A stretch of 64,000 nt of DNA from Xenopus tropicalis. Taxonomy: Eukaryota; Chordata; Amphibia; Anura; Pipidae. Positions 1 to 11,040 of this stretch are shown here, one piece after another; position 1 is the first letter of the stretch, and every line of letters starts with the position of its first letter. The position numbers and the translations under genes were made by a program. Where the stretch lies: the NCBI RefSeq assembly GCF_000004195.4, contig NC_030678.2, forward strand, positions 32,402,201-32,466,200, written 5' to 3'. The notes beneath the pieces were generated by a model that was given only the letters and a program-made list of their open reading frames with translations, was not told the DNA's origin and did not search any database.

Positions 1-480
1 GTAACAACATATGTAAAAATATGCAAATGCCCATGTTCCAGTATACACGCACATATCTGGATAAGGCTGGGCCAGATGAACTGGACCCCCCGCATCAGAG
101 ACACTGTTGGCAAAACATACAAGCCAATCCTAACCCACCATTTGCAACCAGCACCTGAACCAGTTATGACTCAAGAATGTTCAGAATCCCAGGGCCGGCA
201 CATGCACAGCATGTGGGAAAAAGACGACTTTCTTGTTTAAGTTCAACTTACGCTACTGTGTATGCGCAAACGGCACAAAGGGAGGAGAGGGAAGAGGAAC
301 AGGTACAGGTTACAGGTACCCGGGATGATTTCTACTAAAAGGAGCACCAGCCCAGGGTATCAGATAAATGATTACAATCAGTAGGGGAGGGCTAACATTT
401 TGTCACCCCCCAGTGATTAGACCTTTCCTTTTCTAAAAGCTGAATTGTCAGATATGGGGGTAAAAACAAAAGAATTCTAA
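1..480. other. Intergenic, with truncated T2-like MITE fragment (about 282-436)
   Basis: No gene is recognised. From about 282 to 436 the sequence resembles the right half of the T2-like element at 1216-1565: the GGTACCCGGG block, GGAGCACCAGCCCAGGGTA, a CTAACATTTTG hairpin between C-rich and G-rich arms, and a final ACCTTTCCTT. The left half and the terminal TTAA are missing. Confidence 0.6.
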
Positions 481-640
481 GGGCTCTGGCACACGGGGAG
501 ATTAGTCGCCCGCGACAAATCTCCCTGTTCGCGGGCGACTAATCTCCCCGAAATGCCATCCCACCGGCGAAAATGTAAATCGCATTTCAGTAAAATCGCG
601 GAAGTTGCCTTGAGAGGAAACTTCCACAATTTCAATGAAA
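481..640 (+). mobile_element. Harbinger-like palindromic MITE, left end only
   Basis: It starts with GGGCTCTGGCACACGGGG just after a TAA target triplet (478-480), as do the complete copies at 48609, 48770 and 51185. It carries the inverted ATTAGTCGCCCGCG arms and then runs into the family's inner GCCTTGAGAGGAAACTTCC block. The right terminal repeat is absent, so this copy is truncated. Confidence 0.7.
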
Positions 641-881
641 TTAACAATGCAGCTTTGATGTTTTGCTGATGCTCACTCACCCACTCAGAGCCAGCTCGCC
701 CATGTTCTTATTTGACTGGTGCTGGAGCAGAAGCTGAATGGTGTATTAGCGTTCATAGACGGTGAGTCACAGTGACTGCATCTACCTTACGTGCTTGCGC
801 AAGGAAAGATAGTTGGCTAGTGAACCTTTTGGGACCTTTGGGTCAACTCAAATGGAAAGCATCCAAGTACAATACTATAGG

Positions 882-1215
882 CTAAAGTTGGCCATATACA
901 CACTGATAATATCATACGAAACGATATTCGGTGCGTGTATGGCAACTCGGCAAGGCGACTGATATCGCAGAAGGCTGCGGATATCAGACGACTCACTGAT
1001 CGGGCAGGTTAATTGGGCAGGTTGATTGGGCGCCATTGAAGGTGCCCAAGCAAAATTTATGTTCAGGGCTGAAACAGCAGAAGGAGGTAGAAATCCTATT
1101 GTTTCTACCTCCATATCTGATGATTCAGCCCTGAACGTCAGTGGAGGGTGGGAACAATCTTTAGTGCGACCAATGGTCGCACAAAAGATGGAGAATCGCC
1201 ACGAGTGTGGCCAGC
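882..1215. mobile_element. Palindromic 'GGCCATACAC' MITE, copy 1
   Basis: The outer ends read CTAAAGTTGGCCATATACAC on the left and GTGTGGCCAG on the right. Inside is a strong hairpin with arms AGGTAGAAATCC / GTTTCTACCTCC flanking TTCAGGGCTGA and its complement. The same structure recurs at 16640-17205 and 53208-53540. I cannot assign the superfamily because the target-site duplication is masked by the T2-like element abutting the right end. Confidence 0.75.
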
Positions 1216-1565
1216 TTAAAGGAGAAGGAAAGGCTAAGTCACTTGGGGGTGCCAAAATGTTAGGCACCCCCAAGTGACTTAGATCGCTTACCTTTTACCC
1301 CGGGCTGGTGCCCCTGTACGGAGAGAACAGCACCAGCCCGGGGTAGCAGCGAGCGCTTCCTCCTTCCTATTCGCATGCGCCGGCCGACGGATTTCGCCGG
1401 CAGAAGAGAAAGGAAGGAGGAAGCGCTTCCTACAGGTACCCCGGGCTGGTGCTTTTTTCTCCTAACAGGGGCACCAACCCAGGGTACAAGGTAGCGTTCT
1501 AAGTCACTTGGGGGTGCCTAACATTTTGGCACCCCCAAGTGACTTAGCCTTTCCTTCCCCTTTAA
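1216..1565. mobile_element. T2-like MITE, complete, TTAA-flanked
   Basis: Bounded by TTAA at 1216-1219 and 1562-1565. The ends are TTAAAGGAGAAGGAAAGGCT and its near complement, followed by a subterminal hairpin (ACTTGGGGGTGCC with complement) at each end. The centre is GC-rich, with repeated CCCGGGCTGGTGC and an internal inverted pair AAGCGCTTCCT. TTAAAGG ends on a TTAA site are the hallmark of the Xenopus T2 MITE families. No coding capacity. Confidence 0.85.
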
Positions 1566-3802
1566 GGCAGATTCCATGCTGGAATAAAAACCCCATTAGT
1601 GCACCTCACAATCCCTGCTTCACTAGTCTAGTCAGTGAAATCCCAAAACCAGCAACCAAAATAAACTGCAGTCACCATTACACTGCATTTTACACAATAT
1701 ATTTCATATTTAATAGGGTACATATAACAAAGATTGAATACAAGGGCTGATTTAGCGGAATTGCTGTTGCCCAAAGAAACCAATAAGTAATTATGGTTTT
1801 GATCAGTCTATTAACAGTTAGTAAATTAAATCTATGACCTTACTGGTTGCTACAGGAAACAGAATTGGTGTAACTGAGCACTTTAGCACCATAAAGCAAG
1901 CTCTGTTTGCATCCTTGGATAGATATGCCACTAAAAGTCCTATACAAGAGTACAGAGAGGTTACCTGGTATAAACATTAACATATATGTTTTTACTTTAA
2001 TGAAGATACCCTGTATGCTAATACTTACATATATACCATTACCAACTGACCAATTCTCTTATTTCAAAGTGATGAATATTGTTTTTGCCACGGATTCACC
2101 TTCTTGTTCTCAATCCACTCCATAGTCATGGATGAAAAGATGAACCTTCCCCAAGCTTCAATTATTCAGCTGCCTGAAACTGGTTCTTTGGAAGGAGTTC
2201 CATGTATTTGGCTCCATCCATAATATTATAAAAAGATGTCCCACATCACGATGCAACCCCACCCTACTGTTGGAAGCTATAGCGCAACATCATCTATAAC
2301 AGGGGTGCCAACCTCGAGTTGTTGCAGAATCTCTCTCCCTGGCCTAGAGGGCCAAATATTGCCCGTGCCTGAGAAAAGTGAAGATTTAATTATGAAATTG
2401 TTGCATTATTATATATTGTAAACTGTTTTAACTTGAAAGAACTTGCTGGGGTGAGTCGAAAAGAAAACATTTCTGCCTTCATAAGATTCATTTGTCTTTA
2501 CAAGGATACGCTCTCTAGGTAGAATAAAACAGCAGCTACGTCAGCAAACACGATGTTTGTAGCTACTGGGAAAGTCTTGGAAATTACATGAACTACTGAT
2601 ATAAGCTGAGGTGGTTCCAAAAGCTTTTTATTCCTTTAGTTGAGTTACAAACAACTCAGAGAATGCAGCACAGCCATATCATTTGTATTACTCTAACTTC
2701 TTACTTATGTTACAGAAGGTGCCCCCATGGTGACAACCGGCAGAGCTGTGATGTCCAGATAATTTAGAGGGTTAACAGGAACAGAAGTGAGTCAAAAGAA
2801 AGGGAGCAAGATGCCCTAAATGTAACTTGTAATGTAGCTGTGCCATCATGCTGTCACTTATTCTCAGACTAAGGTCATCGCTAAAGGGAAGTTCCAGCCC
2901 CCAACATGATGGCCCAGCGTATGATATATTTTAGCTATGGGCACACAGCATCATTTGTTATGGTTTCTGCGTTCTAATAGTATAGTTGTTTATTATTTTT
3001 ATAGTTCCCTTTCAAGTTTGTTTATTGCCCTGTTTATCTTCTGTGTTTAATCCCTTAACTTGTTTACAATGGTTAACAAAACAAACAATTACAGCTAAAG
3101 CGTATTAATAGGATTAGGAGCTTGCTATTTATATGCCAAAGGATGTATAGCTGCAATGGCGCCATTAAGTGCAAGTTACACCACGTTATAATTTGGTTTG
3201 GATATCGGCATTGTCAGACTGGGACCCATAGGGGCTACCACAGAACTTGGTATCAAGAGCCCCCTCTTATAGACAAAACATTGATAAATTACATACGTAT
3301 TGTATGGTGAAAATAAGAAAGGGCTGGTAGAATTCTTCCAACACTGGGGCCCACCAGGAGATTCTCTGGTACTTTGGCAAGTCAGTCCACCATGGATTTT
3401 AACGCCCAACATGTATTTACTGTTTTGTGTATGGGAGTCATGAGTATCTGATTCAGTTACAGATCAGCTGCACTCTGACACCTGGCCTATTAAAATATTA
3501 TGTTCATTTGCATCTATAAATATAACTACTGCAATGAAGCCAACTAATAATGATTCAGCACTGGGTCCCTGCCATAGCTTGTGCCCCTAGGTTGTGCTGT
3601 GTCTTTAGTATTTTTGCCTTTACTTTATTAACCTTGAACAGCTTGTACTGCAGAGTGTCAGGGGTGGAGCTTTCCCTTGTTCTCTGTCTGCCAACAGCTC
3701 TAAGGACAACACTGGGGCACTGATGAAGTCCTCTCTCGACAGGTCTGAACATCGCCACATTAGGATACGACCACTGGCCCTCATGTGTGAATCAGCCTAG
3801 AT
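1566..3802. other. Intergenic, no gene recognised
   Basis: AT-rich unique-looking DNA. Short open frames here (for example 1907-2125, 2236-2421 and 3122-3310) have no recognisable protein character. Around 3205-3270 and 3325-3370 there are short pieces resembling a dispersed frog repeat with CAGACTGGGACC and GGGCCCACCAGGAGA motifs. Confidence 0.5.
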
Positions 3803-4108
3803 CAGTGATCCCCAACCAGTGGCTCGGGGGCAACATGTTGCTCACCAACCCCTTGGATGTTGCTCTCAGTGCCCCCAAACCAGGGAGTTATTTTTGAATT
3901 CCTGACTTGGGGGCAAGTTTAGGTTGAATAAAAACAAGATTTCCTACCAAATAAAGCCCCCTGTAAGCTGATAATGTGCATAGAGGCTGCCTAATAGCCA
4001 ATCTTAGCCCTTATTTTGCACCTCCATGAACTTATGGTGCTTGTGTTGCTCTCCAAGTCTTTTTACATTTGACTGTGGCTCACTAGTAAGAAAGTTTGGG
4101 GACCCCTG
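3803..4108 (+). mobile_element. hAT-type MITE with perfect 8-bp target duplication
   Basis: The ends are CAGTGATCCCCAACC on the left and TTTGGGGACCCCTG on the right. It is flanked by the identical 8-mer GCCTAGAT at 3795-3802 and 4109-4116. An 8-bp duplication with CA..TG ends is diagnostic of hAT elements. Body motifs (TGGATGTTGCTC, CTTTTTACATTTGA) are shared with the copies at 4208, 50786 and 58469. Non-coding. Confidence 0.9.
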
Positions 4109-4207
4109 GCCTAGATGATGGCCTAGAAGATGACAAACCAAAGAACCCTTTTGGCCACTATGACAAATGTGCAGATCTATTTATATATGGCCAGCTTTAG
4201 TCTAGAC

Positions 4208-4511
4208 CAGGGGTCCCCAACCTTTTTTAATGGTGATTCACAATTAAATATAAAAGGAGTTGAGGGAAAAACATGAAAATAGTTTCTGGGATGCCAAAAA
4301 AAGGGTTGTGATGGCAATTTTATAATCCCCTATGTAGGCTGGCAGTCTATGTGAGGCTCTGTTTGGCACAACACCTGGTTTTTATGCAACCAAAACTTGA
4401 CTCCAAAGCAGAAATTCAAAAATAAGCCCCTGCTTTGAGACAACTGGGAGCAACATCCAAGGGGTTGGAGAGCAACATGTTACCCCTGAGACACTGGTTG
4501 GGGATCACCTG
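4208..4511 (-). mobile_element. hAT-type MITE, inverted relative to its neighbour, no target duplication
   Basis: It begins CAGGGGTCCCCAACC and ends GGTTGGGGATCACCTG, so it is the same family as 3803-4108 but in the opposite orientation. The 8-mers beside it (GTCTAGAC and TACTTACC) do not match, which suggests decay or rearrangement after insertion. Confidence 0.75.
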
Positions 4512-5963
4512 TACTTACCTATTATCAGTACATAAATGAAAATGGGTGATCTCTTGTCTTTGTATAAATTTTGAGGTCACACCCTCTTTGCACCCCCACT
4601 TAATGGTTAACGATGTGGTGAGCACAACTTTCCCTTTTTTTGCTATAGCTTTTATCCAGCCTCATAGTCTTAAGGGCTCATTTATGATTCCCCTGGGTGA
4701 ATTTTTAGTGTGCAAACGCATATGGCTGCCCTTCTCCGCTACAAGATCATCATATGCACATCACTGAAACTGTATGTGAGTATGAAAAACCGTCCAGCAT
4801 TACAGGGTCTAAAAACATGGCGTGACATTGGCCTTAGTCATCAGCAATAACTGTGCCCTCTAGTGGTTATTGGTATAAAGCATTCTTCACTTAAAGTACT
4901 CATTATATTCCGTTTCTTTAAACAGTGATAGAATATTAGTAGTTAGTAGGTTTTTATTATACTCTTTTAAACCTTTCAAAATGCAGGATTACATTTGTAA
5001 ATTTTAGGTGTAAAAATGACTAACTTCTCTGGCTGGATCTTTATAGAGATACTAAGCTGTGTCCTCTACAGTTCTGCAACATCAGTGTGGCTTGTGTCCT
5101 GTGCACTCAAACTAGAGAATAGACTCAAATGAGAACAATATGCCATCATTATTGGCATGGCAGCTAGCGACTTGAAGTAAACGTCAATCCCATGGTGTCT
5201 TGCTTACTTATTATGCTTCTGACTTCTGTCTGTAGGTCTGGTAGAGACCCTTCCTAAATTACATATACATTTATCTGACAGAATGAAATTTTGAAGTATG
5301 GTTCCCTCCTGCTACACCGACTGCAACAGAAAATGCTGGCAAAAACCATATTAAATATGGTCATTGCTTTGTACGTGTGTGTGTGTGTGCGTGTGTGTGT
5401 ATGTGTGTGTGTGTATGATCAACTGGAAGGTTATTCCTTAGAGCTGTATAGAAAGTATAGCAGAATAGAAATTTCTGTAAAGCAAGACTTCCATAACAAG
5501 TAGCTAGCAACCCAGCCATAGGTAGGTACAGCCAGAGCAGGTTCCTATAATATATAGGCAAATGCAGTCATCTTCTGTTTTTGTGTTTTTAGACAGCTGT
5601 TTCCATAGGCAATCATTTGATATTCCATCTTACTGCATCTTTCATGTTAATTAAACAGACATAGTCGTAGCTCTGCAAACACTTCAGCCAGAGACTACAA
5701 ACGAATTACTGGGGAAACTCTACCATGACAGCAATCTATAAATGTGGTATTTAAACAACACCTTTCCAGAGCATAAATGATGGTAATAAAAATGAAGGAT
5801 AAATGGTTTATTAAAAGCTGGCAGTAATAATGTGGTTGGGTGTCCTAACGAAGCATTTAAAAACAAAGGTCTGAGGGGACAGGCACTTTTTTTTAAAGAA
5901 TAGAATTACAAAATGTCTAAGCAGCAATCAAGAAGGCAAAAATAAAACTGAGGAACTGATTGG
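4512..5963. other. Intergenic, no gene recognised
   Basis: AT-rich DNA holding a GT dinucleotide tract at 5374-5414. The open frames across that tract (CVCVCV or HTHTHT) are products of the microsatellite, not proteins. Confidence 0.5.
5374..5414. repeat. (GT)n microsatellite
   Basis: An almost uninterrupted GT dinucleotide run with a few C and A interruptions. Confidence 0.95.
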
Positions 5964-6310
5964 TTAAAGGAGACATATCCTATAAAAATTATGAATGTAC
6001 CAGTGAATTATACTCCTCTAGATATATATAAGGATTGAGCTTAAAAAAGTTGTGTTTCAGACTGATTTATTGAGAAATTCCAATAAAACCCTAGTAGCCC
6101 GCCCATCTGTTCCACTTCCTGCTGGCTGAAGTCTCAGGATGTGCAGGGGAACCGGCAGCTCTCAGTACACTGCACTTTAGGATAGGAACCAATCAGCAGC
6201 TAGGCTGACCTGATAGGGAACTGAAGCCTGTCTGTGCTTGTGTAAGTGCAGGGCTGTGATTGGCTCTCCCCCTCCTACTGTGCTTCTGGCAGGGACCGTT
6301 AGGACACGCC

Positions 6311-7786
6311 CATGGGCGTCCGCAGAAAATTTTCCAAGGGGGGGCAAGTAAGCTAGCATCATCCTGCAACAGATAAATATATATATATATATTTTTTTTT
6401 TTTGCAGGATGATACTAGGGGAGGCTAAATATGGCCCATACACAGACTGACCTACAGCTAATGTGACACTTAGTGGATTCACTGCTGACGTAAAAAGTTA
6501 ACCTCCCAACTACCTCTTGCCGTTCCCACTGACTCCCAGGGATACTGTACAAAAGTGTGGGTGGGGGTGCTTTTTTTTTTTACCCTAAAATGTTTAGTAT
6601 TAGTAGTAAAAGTATTCATACGCGCACTTCTGTTAGGGGATCTGCAAACATTTGTGTTTGGGATCAGTTAGCTTAAAGGGGTAGTTCGCATTCGAATTCA
6701 CTTTTATTTTTAATGGTTTTTCAGTTATTTAGCTTTTTGTTCAGCAGCTCTCCATTTGGTATTTCAGCAGCTATCTGGTTGCTAGGGTCTTATTTACCCT
6801 AGCAACCAGGTAGTGATTTAAACAAGAGATGGGAATATGAATAGTTAAGGGGCCTACTTGGAAAAATAAGTAATACAAAATTATAATAATAATAAAATTG
6901 TAGCCTCACAGAGCAATATTTTTTGGCCCCCATTTGAAATCTGTATAGAGGCAGAAGAGAAAGGCAAATTATTCAAAAAAATTAATTAGGAAGACCAATT
7001 GCAAAGTTGCTAGGAATAGGCCATTTTATAACATACTAAAGGTTAACTTAAAAGTGAACCACCCCTTTAGATGTGTTTATGTTAGTTTTATAGCAAGAAA
7101 GGCAGTGGGTACTGACTCCCCATTATATACAGTGAGATGCAGTCCGTATTTACAAACCCAGCACATTATATGCCATGAGGAGCAGTGGGTACTGATGGCA
7201 GATATTCAGGCCCTGGCACTATAACACTGGCACTGATACACAACATTGGCCCCACTGTAACTTACTATAAATGAACAAAACAATGACAAAAAAAAAAAAA
7301 AAATAGTAAGTGCAAAAAACAACAACACATATATAAACTCACAATGAGCTTTTTCAGAGGGAAAGAGTTAACTTACCCTCCATGTGTTAGGGTAGGGGAT
7401 AGATTATAAATTAAACAATTTAATGTCAGCTAGTGATTCTTTAGAACTGTATAGTACCTGTGGGATGAAAACTGCAGCAAAAGTTGAGAGTTGGTTCTCA
7501 GGTAAAGTTACAGCTGCAGATTCATCTTTTCAGTCTTTATTTCTGTTTCCAGTTTGCAAAATCTCCCGATCCCTGTGTGCATCTGTGCTCTGATTGGTCA
7601 ATTTTACTGTCTGTCAAGGAAGCTGTGCTCTGATTGGTGAATCCACAAGAAGAAAGATCCAATCGGAGCACAGCAAAAACGGGCTTGAGGGGAAAGTGCA
7701 GAAACGGAGTAAGGTTTTTGTTTTTTTTGCTACTTTTCCAGGGGGGGGCAAGTGCCCCCTCTTGCCCCCTTCTGTGGACGCTCATG
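6311..7786. mobile_element. Non-autonomous hAT-type element, 1,476 bp, with 8-bp target duplication
   Basis: The ends are CATGGGCGTCCGCAGAA and its near complement TTCTGTGGACGCTCATG. The identical 8-mer GACACGCC flanks it at 6303-6310 and 7787-7794. Subterminal G-rich tracts (GGGGGGGCAAGT) occur near both ends. Inside are a T2-like MITE (6673-7070), an AT-rich spacer with an (AT)n/(T)n tract near 6376-6405, and a CTCTGATTGGT direct repeat near 7590 and 7629. No transposase frame is seen, so it would need a partner enzyme. Confidence 0.8.
6673..7070 (+). mobile_element. T2-like MITE nested in the hAT element
   Basis: The left end is TTAAAGGGGTAGTTCGC and the right end GTGAACCACCCCTTTAG; the last TTAA has decayed to TTAG. 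Conserved body blocks are TTCAGCAGCTCTCCATTTGG, GTTGCTAGGGTC and GTTAACTTAAAAGTGAACC. They recur at 33780-34180 and, reversed, at 44036-44345. Confidence 0.85.
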
Positions 7787-8039
7787 GACACGCCCACCCT
7801 TCATTTCAAACACGGACAGAGAACTGATAGGATTTATAGGAGCTCCAAAAAAGGGGCCATTTTTACAGATAATTTTACAGATTCATTTTTAGCCCAAAGT
7901 GAAACCGACACGGTATATTATTCATAATTGCCTACAAAATTAGGGTTTTTCCCATTTATCCAATATGTCTCCTTTAATAAGCAAAGACTAATGCCAAATA
8001 CATGTACAATAGTAAAAAGATACCGATTGAGAGTGCGGC

Positions 8040-8744
8040 TGCATAGAAACTGAAAATAATATGGTTTTAAGAGACTTTGAAAAAGCAAATGTGCTTAATC
8101 AATTCCTCTCTTCGATGTATGCGATAAACAAGGAGTCGGAGTTTCAGGACCCAGTCTGTATTGGCAGAGACAACTCAGCTCTAACAAGTCAGTGGCTGAC
8201 ACAGCGTATGCTACTAAATGTTTACTCAACAGTAATGTGAACAAGGTGCCAGGGCCTGATGGAATACACATTCAAATACTTAAAGAACTTAGCTTTGTTT
8301 TGGTCAGGCCATATTTTTTACATCTTCTTACTTTCATCCAGTATTGTAAATGTGGATTGGATGATAATAATTACAATGAGATTATGATTACAGTCTAACA
8401 ACTGTAAAACCATGAGTTTAACATCTATGGTGGGCAAATTAGTTGAAAGTGCGTTAAGGGATCACATTCACGATTATGTTTTGGAGAATTGCATTATATA
8501 AGTCAGAATCAACATGGTTTTATATAGAACAGGCTCTGTAAAAAAACTGAATTGCTTTTTAAGATGAAGTAAGTAGTAAGTTGGGCACGGGGGTTGCAGC
8601 AGATGTGATCTATAGGGTTTTGCAAAGGTGTCGCACAAACAGCTGATTTCTGCACTAAGGTCTGCTGCTCTCAGTAAAGATGTTTGTACATGGATAGGAG
8701 ACTGGCTAAGGAATTGTATACAGAGGAGGTTATCAGTGGTATAT
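8040..8744 (+). pseudogene. CR1-like LINE, reverse transcriptase fragment (first part)
   Basis: Translated pieces carry non-LTR reverse transcriptase blocks: DFEKANVLNQF, then KVPGPDGIHIQILKEL (fingers motif with GPDG), then LTSMVGKLVESALRDHI, and SKDVCTWIGDWLRN. The order and spacing fit the CR1-like branch. Several stops and frameshifts separate the blocks, so nothing functional can be made. An antisense L2 piece interrupts it at 8745, and homology resumes at about 9740. Confidence 0.75.
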
Positions 8745-9665
8745 TACATTTTACATTAACATTTATTTATAAAGCGCCAACATATTCCGCAGCGCTGTAC
8801 AATAAGTGGGTTTCATACATTGGACATACAGAGTAACATATAAAGCAATCAATAACCAATACAAGAGGTGAAGAGAGCCCTGCCCAAAAGAGCTTACAAT
8901 CTACAAAGAAAAAAGGGTTGAGACACAAGGGGGCACATTTACTAAGACACGAATCTGAACCGAATTGGAAAATTTCCGATTTGAAAACGAACATTTTGCG
9001 ACTTTTTCGTATTTTTTGCGATTTTTTCGGCGTCTTTACGACTTTTCGGAAATTGTCGCGACTTTTTCGTTACCAATACGATTTGTGCAAAAAAACGTGA
9101 GTTTTTCGTAGCCATTCCTAAAGTTGCGCAAAATCTGCCGATTTTTTCGTAGCGTTAAAACTTGTGCGAAAAGTTGCGCCTTTTTCGTAGCGTTAAAACT
9201 TAAAAGGTGCGACGTTTCGCGCAAGTTTTAACGCTATGGAAAAATCGCAACTTTTTGCGCAAGTTTTAACGCTACAAATCGCACAAATCGTATTAGTGAC
9301 GAAAAAGTCGCGATAATTTTCCGAAAAAATCGCAAAATACCGATCATTACGAAAAAAACGCAATCGGACGCATTCGGCCCGTTTGTGGGTTAGTAAATGT
9401 GCCCCAAGGTGTGGGAATGGGCATGACCAGAGTTGTGAGAGGTGTGGCACAGGGTATTGCTAAACTAGATTAGGGTAAGCTTCTCTAAATAAATGTGTTT
9501 TTAGAGATCTTTTGAAGGCAGAGGGATTGGGAGAAAGTCTGATAGTTTGTGGGAGCAAATTCCAGAGAAGGGGGGCAGCCCTTGCAAAGTCTTGAATGCG
9601 AGCGTGTGAGGAGGGAATGAGAGAGGAGTTGAGGAGCAGGTCAGTAGAGGAATATATTCTACTTC
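8745..9665 (-). mobile_element. Antisense 3' end of an L2-type LINE
   Basis: On the minus strand this reads from a RT C-terminal tail and untranslated part through TTGTAAGCTCTTTTGGGCAG to TACAGCGCTGCGGAATATG and TTGGCGCTTTATAAATAAAT, the usual frog L2 3' end. The tail lies at the left edge, as expected for a minus-strand insertion into the CR1-like copy. A palindromic MITE (8930-9405) is inserted within it. Confidence 0.75.
8930..9405. mobile_element. Palindromic MITE with GGGGCACATTTACTAA ends
   Basis: The terminal inverted repeats GGGGCACATTTACTAA and TTAGTAAATGTGCCCC bound a CpG-rich, nearly self-complementary body full of TTTTTCG / CGAAAAA blocks and paired GTTTTAACGC / GCGTTAAAAC. A 3-bp duplication AAG (8927-8929, 9406-9408) interrupts otherwise continuous L2 sequence. 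The superfamily is uncertain; a 3-bp duplication would suit PIF/Harbinger. Confidence 0.8.
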
Positions 9666-9739
9666 AGGAAGGGTTTATTTCATTTGCTCATCTATGACTT
9701 GGGGAAGGCACTGTAAGCAATGGATCCATGTAACCAAAA

Positions 9740-10200
9740 CTATTCAAGCCAGTTAATTTCATGTACATTGTAGGATGAGGCACGCTTGCTAAGTGGCAGA
9801 TGAGATTCAGATCTGATAAATATAAGACTATGCACCTGGGAATTAAAAATCTGCAAGCCACTTATACCCTTTTATGGGATTACGTTGAGGGAGAAAGATC
9901 TAAGGGTACCGGTACAAAATAAACTTGCCTGTAGTAAGCAATGCCGGGCAGTAGAAAAAAGGACTTGAGCTGTATTAACAAGGGCATACAGTTGTAAGGG
10001 GAGAGGGACATTCTTCCCCTAACAAAGCACTGCAAGGCCCCATCTCCAGTGCTCAGAAGATATTTTATTGAAAAAGTAAAATCCAGTGGAAAGTGACATA
10101 GCTGGTAAAGGCTTCAGTTATGAGGAAAGACTGACCAAGTGGAAATAGTTTACACTAGAGAAGAGATATGATACCCATGTATAAATATATATTACCTTAG
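9740..10200 (+). pseudogene. CR1-like LINE, 3' coding part (continuation)
   Basis: Translation gives RLAKWQMRFRSDKYKTMHLG, the RT thumb block that follows YADD in CR1-like LINEs, and then degenerate pieces of the C-terminal region with stops. It is in the same orientation as 8040-8744, so the two are halves of one insertion split by the L2 piece. Confidence 0.65.
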
Positions 10201-11040
10201 CAATACCAAGGTAAATTCCACCCTGCAGCAACCCTGGAGTCCTCCTGGTGGGCCCCGCTGTTTACTTGTCCTTTAACCACTTATAGGAAATCTGTATCTA
10301 TGACATTATTGCATTTTTTTACTCATAGTAACAGGAACTGCTTTAACAAAAAATAATGCATCAACATCATTTACTACTTTTACCAAAACAATAATATTTA
10401 TAATAGTTTCCATTGAAAACAACATGACAAGTTATCTTGGTATGGAAACATAAGAAAACAAACACAATCTGCACAATGAATGCTTACCACTTATGGGTGA
10501 TTATTTGTACAACAGATTCTAGAAAATATAAGATTCTTGTTTATCTAGGACTTTCTCATGGTTGCAGAATTGTAATAGTTCAGTGTGGGCTCTTTACCTG
10601 TAGATTATACATTCTCAAAGATAGAATTTTTGTTCTTTTTCTGTACTGCATATTTAATGACATGTTCAACGTTTCCAGTGTAGAGAGTGAATTATACAGT
10701 ATAATAAGGAATATAATAAACTCGTATCATACAAGAAAGACTATAGAGCGGCTGCTGGTCATAGAAATCCCTCTGTTGGCATTTAGTGAACAATAAAGGT
10801 CTACGGAGGCATGGGCTTCTCAAAGAAGAGACCAACTGTCATATATAATTATATGGTCTTTCATGGCAACCATCTATTGGCAACTGGTAGCCTTGCCAAA
10901 TAAAATATATATATCTTCTTTCCTGGTTTGTGGGCCACATAAAGCCTGTGGACTTCCAAATGCACAGCTTTGCTTTAAGGGTTAAAGTACACCCTGAGTT
11001 TTGATTCCTGCTACCAACTGTGAAACAATTTAAATTCCCT
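10201..11040. other. Intergenic, no gene recognised
   Basis: AT-rich. The 119-codon open frame at 10437-10796 has the hydrophobic, low-complexity look of translated AT-rich DNA, and no splice context or family motif was seen. Confidence 0.5.

Larger units (their letters stand above)
5964..7977. mobile_element. Outer T2-like element, split by a hAT insertion
   Basis: TTAAAGGAGACATAT at 5964 is matched by its exact complement ATATGTCTCCTTTAA ending at 7977. The terminal repeats are therefore 15 nt and identical, and both contain TTAA. Its own sequence is 5964-6310 plus 7795-7977, about 530 bp. The middle is the hAT element at 6311-7786 plus one copy of its target duplication. Non-coding. Confidence 0.8.

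Noticed and set aside
10437..10796. 119-codon plus-strand frame
   Set aside because: Composition is that of AT-rich random sequence, with no motif or splice context.
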